Below are positions 59,245 through 64,000 of a DNA stretch of 64,000 nucleotides, one piece after another. Under the pieces are notes generated by a model that searched no databases, was not told where the DNA came from, and worked only from the letters and a program-made list of their open reading frames with translations. Position numbers and translations under genes: made by a program. The DNA is from Pontibacter kalidii (GTDB lineage: Bacteria; Bacteroidota; Bacteroidia; Cytophagales; Hymenobacteraceae): contig NZ_CP111079.1 of assembly GCF_026278245.1 (NCBI RefSeq), forward strand, positions 3,536,501 to 3,600,500, in the 5' to 3' direction. The first letter of the stretch is position 1. Every line of letters starts with the position of its first letter.

Positions 59245-60170
59245 TGGCCGCTCGCTGGCGCGGGCTTGTAGCCTGTGCCCTTTTTATACTTTATACCTAG
59301 GCTATACTTTTATACCTGCCTTTTTCCATGGTGCAAGTCTTCAGACTTGTATCCTACGATGAGGTCAAGTTTGTAACTTGGCTCGCAGAGCCATACTTGT
59401 ACTTGAGCTAAGCTTCATAGTTCAGCTGTACTTTGCCCATACTTCCGCTGGCGCGGGCTTGCAGCCCGTGTCCTTCTATTCGTTGGGTTTTCAACCCGAC
59501 TGGTTCGCAGAGCCATCCTTCATACTTGAACTATATTTCCATAGCCGCTGCTTTCTGCAACTGGAGCTAAGCTATACTTGTTAGTTGCCGCTGATCCACG
59601 GCTTTACAACCAACTCGTTTCATTTCCGACCGTGGTGCTCTCAAGCCCGAGAGGGCTCGTCTTCGGGCATCGCGCTGGGAGCTTTTCCTGCCCTCGTACC
59701 TCGGGCTGCCTCGCTGCCGCTCGTCACCGGAAAAACTCGCATAGGCGCTCAACCCAAAGACTGGGATCAGATTCGATAGCCACCGTTAATTGTCATCTCG
59801 AACGTAGTGAGAGATCTCTATAGAATTCCAGATAGATCTCTCGCCCTGCTCGAGATGACACTAAAGTATAACAAGTATAAGTATAACAAGTATAATTCCC
59901 TTCTCTGCAGGAGTGGGTTTATGCTTGTGTAGGGACAGGTCGCGACCTGTCCGTGCGATACCTGCAGCTATAGAATTTACACTTTGGCATGAGTAGTAGC
60001 AGACTTCCCTCCATGGCTAAGGAGAGGTAGGGGTGGTTGAACCCGGTACTGCTGAGCTCCCTCCCCTGTTTTTAGGGGAGGGTTGGGGTGAGGTTTGGTG
60101 GCCCTCCTTGGCCAAGTCTCAGATCCCGCACTTGTTCCGGGGTAAAACCAGGGGTGGTTGGACGATCCCG
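59245..60170 (+). repeat. Composite intergenic repeat, copy 3
   Basis: Occupies the gene-free spacer 59203-60170. Order: CGGGCTTGTAGCCTG (59261), CAAGTCTTCAGACTTG (59334-59349), CGGGCTTGCAGCCCG (59454-59468), TTGGGTTTTCAACCC (about 59483), GCTCGTTTCA-type block (about 59612), GCCCGAGAGGGCTCGTC, GGCGCTCAACCC...TTCGATAGCC (59742-59783), TCATCTCGA...GAGATCT.../TCGAGATGA (59791-59860), four tandem AAGTATAA words, perfect GGACAGGTCGCGACCTGTCC palindrome (59933-59952), and the CCTCCCCTGTTTTTAGGGG palindrome (about 60061-60085). Collinear with copies 1 and 2. Confidence 0.82.
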
Positions 60171-60689
60171 CTATACTTTCCCGCTGAACCAGCCGCTGTA
60201 CATCACGTAGTTGTTCGCCGTTCTGGCCAAACCTTCTATCTGCTCCGGGCTCAGTTGCTTTACCTTGCGGGCCGGTATGCCGGCATAGATCCACCCAGAC
60301 TCGCAAACAGTGTTCTCCAGCACAATGGCCCCCGCGGCTATAATGCAATTCTCCTGCACCACGGCATTGTCCATCACAATCGAGCCCATCCCCACCAACG
60401 TATTATCATGCACGGTGCAGCCATGCACAATGGCGTTATGGCCGATAGAAACGTTATTACCGATGGTGGTGGCTGCCCGTTCGTAGGTACAGTGGATCAC
60501 GGCCCCGTCCTGGATATTGGTTCTATTGCCGATGCGGATGCTGTTCACGTCGCCGCGGATGACGGCGTTGAACCAGATGGAGCACGCATCCCCCATCACC
60601 ACATCGCCTACAATGGTCGCGTTTTCAGCTATCCAGCAGCCCTCGCCCATTTGCGGCCGCACACCCTTCACCGGAAGTATAACTGGCAT
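60171..60689 (-). CDS. Gamma-carbonic anhydrase family protein
   Basis: A 172-residue left-handed beta-helix of hexapeptide repeats. Zinc ligands at the family positions: H66 (DGAVIHC), H84 and H89 (SIGHNAIVHG). RGDVNSIRIGNRTNIQDGAV and VGMGSIVMDNAVVQENCIIA are characteristic. It may hydrate CO2 or, like many YrdA/PaaY relatives, do something else with a metal. Its downstream end abuts composite repeat copy 3. Confidence 0.88.
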   Translation of the reverse strand: MPVILPVKGVRPQMGEGCWIAENATIVGDVVMGDACSIWFNAVIRGDVNSIRIGNRTNIQDGAVIHCTYERAATTIGNNVSIGHNAIVHGCTVHDNTLVGMGSIVMDNAVVQENCIIAAGAIVLENTVCESGWIYAGIPARKVKQLSPEQIEGLARTANNYVMYSGWFSGKV

Positions 60690-60694
60690 ATTTT

Positions 60695-60733
60695 AAGTTA
60701 AAAAGTTAGAGAGTTTAGGAGTTAGAAGGTTAA
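60695..60733. repeat. GAGTTAG-word repeat between radical SAM and gamma-CA genes
   Basis: Iterated AAGTTAGAGAGTTTAGGAGTT words; a reverse-complementary AACTTTTTAACTCTCTAACTT tract lies at 61854-61875, beyond the radical SAM gene, so the gene is flanked by inverted copies. Confidence 0.65.
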
Positions 60734-60766
60734 GCCACTAAGCTCCTGATACAGCAAATTTAGCAA

Positions 60767-61747
60767 TTAAACGATTAACCGCTTCCACGTTCCTTTCAGG
60801 TAATTATACTTCAGCGTGCTGGGCAGGGCTTTCCAAAAGTAGGTGTTCAGCTCCACCGCGAAGCTGGGTTGCATATAGCAGTTGATGGTGCAGCCCTCGC
60901 AGGCGGGCAGCCTTCCCTCCTGCCGCTTCAGTTCCTCCACTTCCTGGCTCAAGTATAGTTCATGCAGGTTGCCATGGATCGGGAAGCTTTTTGTGCCCAG
61001 ATGATAGCAGGGAAGTATAAGCTCGTTCTCCGGAGAGATCACCAGCGTGGTGCTGGCGGCTTTGCACACGGGTTTGGCTGTTTTGTTGCCCCCATCCAGG
61101 CGCAGCTGCACGAAACCTTCGTTCAGGTATACTTGTTTGCGTTTACCAAAATCGCTGAGGTAGCGCAGCTCCCCCTCCGTCAGCTGCTCGCCGGTTTCCA
61201 CCTGGTTATACTCGAAAGCCGGGTTAAGTATGAGCACGAGCTTGTTCGGAAGTATGATCTTCTGGTACACCTCCTCCAACTGGTGCAGGTTATGCCGGAA
61301 CACCGTGAATAGTATATCAGGCCGCTCACCCAGCTCCCGCGCCACCTTAATCGACTCCATCACAAAGTCGTAGCAGGCCACCCCCCGCCCGCGGTCGTGC
61401 TCTTCTTTGTCGGCTGAGTCGAGGGAGAAGTGCAGCATGTCTACCTTGCCTTTCAGGCGCTGGGCCAGTTTGGGATAGAGCATGGCGTTGGTGGTGAGCG
61501 TGGTGATAAAACCCATGTCGTGCGCCAGGCCCAGCATTTCATCTATCTGGCGGTGCAGCAGCGGCTCGCCGCCCGTGAAATCGATCACCTGCACCCCCAA
61601 CCGCTTCAGGTCGCGCAGGTTCCGCTCCACATCCTCCAGGGTAATGTAAGGCGAGGGGCGCTCCCATATATCACAAAACGAGCACTTTGCGTTACAACGA
61701 TACGTAACGTAGTAATTACAAAGTACAGGCTTGGACCGTAGGCGCAT
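60767..61747 (-). CDS. Radical SAM protein
   Basis: A 326-residue radical SAM enzyme with the [4Fe-4S] motif C18-x3-C22-x2-C25 (RCNAKCSFCDIW) and GGEPLLHRQ for SAM binding. Extra cysteines near the C terminus (PVCKAAS, LPCYHLG, ACEGCTINCYM) suggest a SPASM/auxiliary-cluster region. The layout resembles HpnH-like or peptide-modifying enzymes, but no partner gene identifies the substrate. Transcribed ahead of the gamma-carbonic anhydrase gene, separated by the GAGTTAG repeat. Confidence 0.87.
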   Translation of the reverse strand: MRLRSKPVLCNYYVTYRCNAKCSFCDIWERPSPYITLEDVERNLRDLKRLGVQVIDFTGGEPLLHRQIDEMLGLAHDMGFITTLTTNAMLYPKLAQRLKGKVDMLHFSLDSADKEEHDRGRGVACYDFVMESIKVARELGERPDILFTVFRHNLHQLEEVYQKIILPNKLVLILNPAFEYNQVETGEQLTEGELRYLSDFGKRKQVYLNEGFVQLRLDGGNKTAKPVCKAASTTLVISPENELILPCYHLGTKSFPIHGNLHELYLSQEVEELKRQEGRLPACEGCTINCYMQPSFAVELNTYFWKALPSTLKYNYLKGTWKRLIV

Positions 61748-61816
61748 AGTAGAAGCGATAATGAACTCAAAAGTATAAATTATGAATGAAGTATACGGTA
61801 TGTAAGCCCGTATGAA

Positions 61817-61847
61817 TTTGCCAGGCCCTGCAGAAGGCTTATCTTTA
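61817..61847 (+). promoter_or_regulatory. Promoter of ridA-like gene
   Basis: TTTG (61817-61820), 19-bp spacer, TATCTTTA (61840-61847), one mismatch in the -7 box. ATG 34 bp downstream. Confidence 0.65.
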
Positions 61848-61881
61848 GTATAAACTTTTTAACTCTCTAACTTCATAGTCT

Positions 61882-62307
61882 ATGAAAAGAATACATATTT
61901 CGTCGGGTGCTGTTTGGGAGGATATGGTAGGCTACAGCCGTGCCGTGCGGGTGGGCACCACAGTTGAGGTAGCCGGCACCACCGCCACCGACGGGGAGAG
62001 CGTGGTGGGTAAAGGCAGCCCCTACGAGCAGACGAAGTATATCCTGGACAAGATCGGACAGGCCCTGGAGCAGGCGGGGGCAAGTGTGAAAGACGTGGTG
62101 CGCACGCGCATCTACGTAATCAACATTCAGCACTGGGAGGAGGTTGGCCGCGCCCACCAGGAGGTGTTTAAAGACATCAGGCCCGCCTGCAGCATGGTAC
62201 AGGTGGCCGCCCTGATAAACCCGGACCTCCTGGTGGAGATAGAGGCCACCGCCATCCTTAGCCCCGCTTCCGGGCCCTTGCCGTACAATACAGCCCCTTA
62301 CCAGTAG
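61882..62307 (+). CDS. RidA family protein (reactive imine deaminase-like)
   Basis: A 141-residue YjgF/YER057c/UK114 protein that by family knowledge hydrolyses reactive 2-aminoacrylate-type imines released by PLP enzymes. Family segments: ISSGAVWEDMVGYSRAVRVG, TKYILDKIGQALEQAGASVK, VVRTRIYVINIQHWEEVGRA, PACSMVQVAALINPDLLVEI. The usual catalytic Arg (in a RPAR..V context) is not clear; RPACSMV replaces it, so this may belong to a subgroup with altered activity. Has its own promoter. Confidence 0.85.
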   Translation: MKRIHISSGAVWEDMVGYSRAVRVGTTVEVAGTTATDGESVVGKGSPYEQTKYILDKIGQALEQAGASVKDVVRTRIYVINIQHWEEVGRAHQEVFKDIRPACSMVQVAALINPDLLVEIEATAILSPASGPLPYNTAPYQ

Positions 62308-62470
62308 CGTGCAGGGACCACGAAAGCTACTGTACCACAAACCTCTAAACCCCAACAAAAGAACAGGCGCCTGGGATAAGATATATGCTGTGTTTGCAGG
62401 GCAGGACAGGATGTTCGTCTAAGAAAAAGCGCCTGTGGGATGTGAAAGTAAGCCGTTCGTATAAATCTGG

Positions 62471-62500
62471 TTGCCGGTACAGATTATGTACTTATCTTTG
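62471..62500 (+). promoter_or_regulatory. Promoter of candidate small RNA / leader
   Basis: TTG (62471-62473), 19-bp spacer, TATCTTTG (62493-62500): exact consensus, as for nuoA. Confidence 0.75.
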
Positions 62501-62505
62501 TAGCA

Positions 62506-62619
62506 GAAAGCCAAAAGGAATATTTGTTTAAGGTGAGATGTAAATAAGATTCCAACCCTATCTACTACCAACAGAAGATATTGGCCTAAGCCGCTCCTCA
62601 AAAGGGAGCGGCTTTTTTT
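62506..62619 (+). ncRNA. Candidate small RNA or attenuated 5' leader
   Basis: From the promoter at 62471-62500 a transcript would start near 62506 and end at the terminator 62588-62619, about 110 nt. It contains no ORF of note (the only ATG is followed by TAA). A stem GGAAT...TTTA / TAAA...ATTCC fits 62517-62552, and GCCAA near the 5' end could pair with TTGGC before the terminator. It lies 70 bp ahead of a PorT-like gene, so it may instead be that gene's leader with a conditional terminator. No known RNA family recognised. Confidence 0.55.
62588..62619 (+). terminator. Terminator of the candidate RNA
   Basis: Arms AGCCGCTCC / GGGAGCGGCT with an AAAA loop and seven T. No gene precedes it within 280 bp. 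Confidence 0.88.
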
Positions 62620-62687
62620 ATGCACTAACGTATAACCTTAGTTCGTTAGACCATTTGTCAGCACTCCAACCAATATCTTTTTTACCT

Positions 62688-63296
62688 ATGAGAAAACTTG
62701 TTTTAACCTTGATAACCGTGCTGGCTATTAGCATTACAGCCCAGGCACAGTTATTTCAGGCTGGCGTAAAGGCCGGTATCAGCTCCTCGAAGGTGCGCCT
62801 GAGCGATGTACAGAACGACCCGCAGCAGTATGCCTCTGCCGATAATATTACCGGTTACCACGCTGGTGCCTTTGCCCGCCTGCAATTGCTGGGGCTGCTG
62901 TTTCAGCCGGAAGCCATACTTGCTACCTCAGGAGGAAACGTAGAGGTGAAAGACGATCCCAACAGCACCATGGTGCGCGTGGAGAAGTTTAAGTTCGACC
63001 GCCTGGACGTGCCGCTGCTGGTAGGCTTTAACTTTTTGCGGGTGGCACGGGTACAAGCTGGCCCGGTAGCCTCCATGCTGCTGACCGCCAAGCAGGAGGG
63101 CCGCACCATTAAAGACTATTACGACAACTCCGACTGGGGTTTCCAGGCAGGCCTAGGCGTCGACATTGGGGCTTTAACTCTGGATGCACGCTACGAACGC
63201 ATTAACCGCGACTTCACTAACACCAGCCTGCAAAGTGATGGCAAAGTGAGGAACGAGCAGTTTCTGGTAAGCCTGGGCCTGAAGCTAATAAAGTAG
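62688..63296 (+). CDS. PorT-like outer-membrane beta-barrel protein
   Basis: A 202-residue exported barrel. Start at 62688 (MRKLVLTLITV) gives a signal peptide ending QAQ-L; the frame continues 11 codons upstream without merit. Strands: FQAGVKAGISSSKVRLS, YHAGAFARLQLLGLLFQPEA, FKFDRLDVPLLVGFNFLR, DWGFQAGLGVDIGALTLDAR and the terminal QFLVSLGLKLIK. Related in design to the barrel at 52526. No -7 box close to its ATG; expression may depend on read-through from the promoter at 62471-62500. Confidence 0.8.
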   Translation: MRKLVLTLITVLAISITAQAQLFQAGVKAGISSSKVRLSDVQNDPQQYASADNITGYHAGAFARLQLLGLLFQPEAILATSGGNVEVKDDPNSTMVRVEKFKFDRLDVPLLVGFNFLRVARVQAGPVASMLLTAKQEGRTIKDYYDNSDWGFQAGLGVDIGALTLDARYERINRDFTNTSLQSDGKVRNEQFLVSLGLKLIK

Positions 63297-63311
63297 CAAA
63301 GGCCGTCTATT

Positions 63312-63360
63312 AAATCAAGAAAGCCGCAGGAGCATCAGTTCCTGCGGCTTTCTTGTGATT
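63312..63360. terminator. Bidirectional terminator
   Basis: Long arms AAGAAAGCCGCAGGA / TCCTGCGGCTTTCTT; convergent genes on both sides. Confidence 0.9.
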
Positions 63361-63412
63361 TATACTTTAGATAAAGTCTTTTATCCTTTATCAAATTGTC
63401 CTTTGTCCAAGA

Positions 63413-64000
63413 CTATGGCATGTACAGGTTCGCGCCAGGGCCTATCGGCAGGTCCAGCAGAATCCAGATGATGAACATTACAATCCAGCCGATCAGGAAG
63501 ACGATAGAGTATGGCAGCATGGTAGAGATAACCGTACCGATACCGGCTTTCTTATCATAACGCTGTATGAAGGCCACAATCAGGGCGAAGTAGGACATCA
63601 TCGGGGAGATAATGTTCGTAACGCTGTCGCCGATGCGGTAAGCCACCTGCGTAAACTCCGGCGTATAGCCCAGCAGCATAAACATCGGGATGAACACCGG
63701 TGCCATAATGGCCCATTTGGCAGAGGCCGAGCCCATTACCATGTTAATGGAGGCCGCCACAAGTATAAACATGATCATCAGCGGTATACCGCTCAGGCCC
63801 AGCGTTTTCAGGGTATCAGCCCCGTTAATGGCCAGTATAAGCCCCAGGTTGGTCCAGTTAAAGTAAGCCACAAACTGCGCCGCGAAGAACACCAGCACAA
63901 TATAAGAGCCCAGCGTTTCCATGGATTTGGACATGCCACGCATCACGTCGCTGTCGTTCTTGATGGTTTGGGCACCGATGCCGTATGCAATGCCTGCCAC
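63413..64000 (-). CDS. AbgT family transporter (3' part)
   Basis: The C-terminal 195 residues of an inner-membrane transporter of the AbgT family (p-aminobenzoyl-glutamate import or sulfonamide/antimetabolite efflux). Diagnostic stretch [20 protein letters not shown] followed by [20 protein letters not shown] and [16 protein letters not shown]. The gene is open at the window's right edge; family length is about 500, so roughly 300 residues lie outside. C terminus ends GPGANLYMP. Confidence 0.9.
   Translation of the reverse strand: MAGIAYGIGAQTIKNDSDVMRGMSKSMETLGSYIVLVFFAAQFVAYFNWTNLGLILAINGADTLKTLGLSGIPLMIMFILVAASINMVMGSASAKWAIMAPVFIPMFMLLGYTPEFTQVAYRIGDSVTNIISPMMSYFALIVAFIQRYDKKAGIGTVISTMLPYSIVFLIGWIVMFIIWILLDLPIGPGANLYMP

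Noticed and set aside
59378..59823. Open frames in the 59.5 kb spacer
   Set aside because: Same repeat-derived translation as at 49.7 kb.
62419..62625. Minus-strand 68-codon frame over the candidate RNA
   Set aside because: No family features; crosses a terminator hairpin.

Overview
The window looks like a chromosomal segment of a Bacteroidota bacterium, most likely Cytophagales/Hymenobacteraceae (Pontibacter-like). This rests on Bacteroidota-type promoters (TTG-N17-23-TAnnTTTG), a type IX secretion C-terminal domain, PorT-type barrels, HupE next to an M1 peptidase, and a Bacteroidota-style complex I operon with a short NuoG. The genus is an inference from family content; no rRNA or other phylogenetic marker was checked. 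Almost all genes are metabolic or housekeeping. I found no prophage, CRISPR array, defence island, tRNA or rRNA.

Layout. 1-14.3 kb: 5' part of monomeric isocitrate dehydrogenase, a secreted SGNH esterase, a hydrolase/phosphoribosyltransferase pair, endonuclease V, a YceI / outer-membrane barrel / YceI-like operon, clpB, a REP-associated transposase (RAYT) bracketed by REP palindromes, and a CE1-like esterase. 14.3-29 kb: SpoIIAA-like protein and lactonase, a 1.2 kb repeat-filled spacer, HupE and M1 peptidase, NDH-2, an ArsR regulator, a YjjG-type nucleotidase, a GH20 hexosaminidase and pruA. 29.2-44.2 kb: the complete nuoABCDEFGHIJ + nuoKLMN set. It is split by a terminator and an antisense lipoprotein gene between nuoJ and nuoK, and nuoL carries a one-base frameshift. 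44.3-64 kb: intradiol-dioxygenase-like lipoprotein, a DnaA-box-rich spacer, aspS, GDPD, a GT22-like membrane glycosyltransferase, GtrA, tadA, sodA, dsbD, a CorC/CNNM-hemerythrin pair, gamma-carbonic anhydrase, radical SAM, RidA, a candidate small RNA or attenuated leader, a PorT barrel, and the end of an AbgT transporter.

The respiratory and redox theme is strong: complex I, NDH-2, isocitrate dehydrogenase, P5C dehydrogenase, SOD, DsbD and hemerythrin.

The most unusual signal is not a gene. The heptamer TATACTT/AAGTATA occurs roughly 140 times by eye (about 200 with CATACTT/AAGTATG) where about 6 would be expected by base composition. It lies on both strands, in spacers, terminator loops, REP elements and inside coding sequence, where it imposes an otherwise unfavoured ATA-CTT (Ile-Leu) dicodon. 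Second is a composite intergenic element of several hundred bases present three times (near 16, 50 and 59.5 kb) with conserved block order. Third are several families of long palindromes made of iterated short words, three of them lodged between genes inside the nuo operon.
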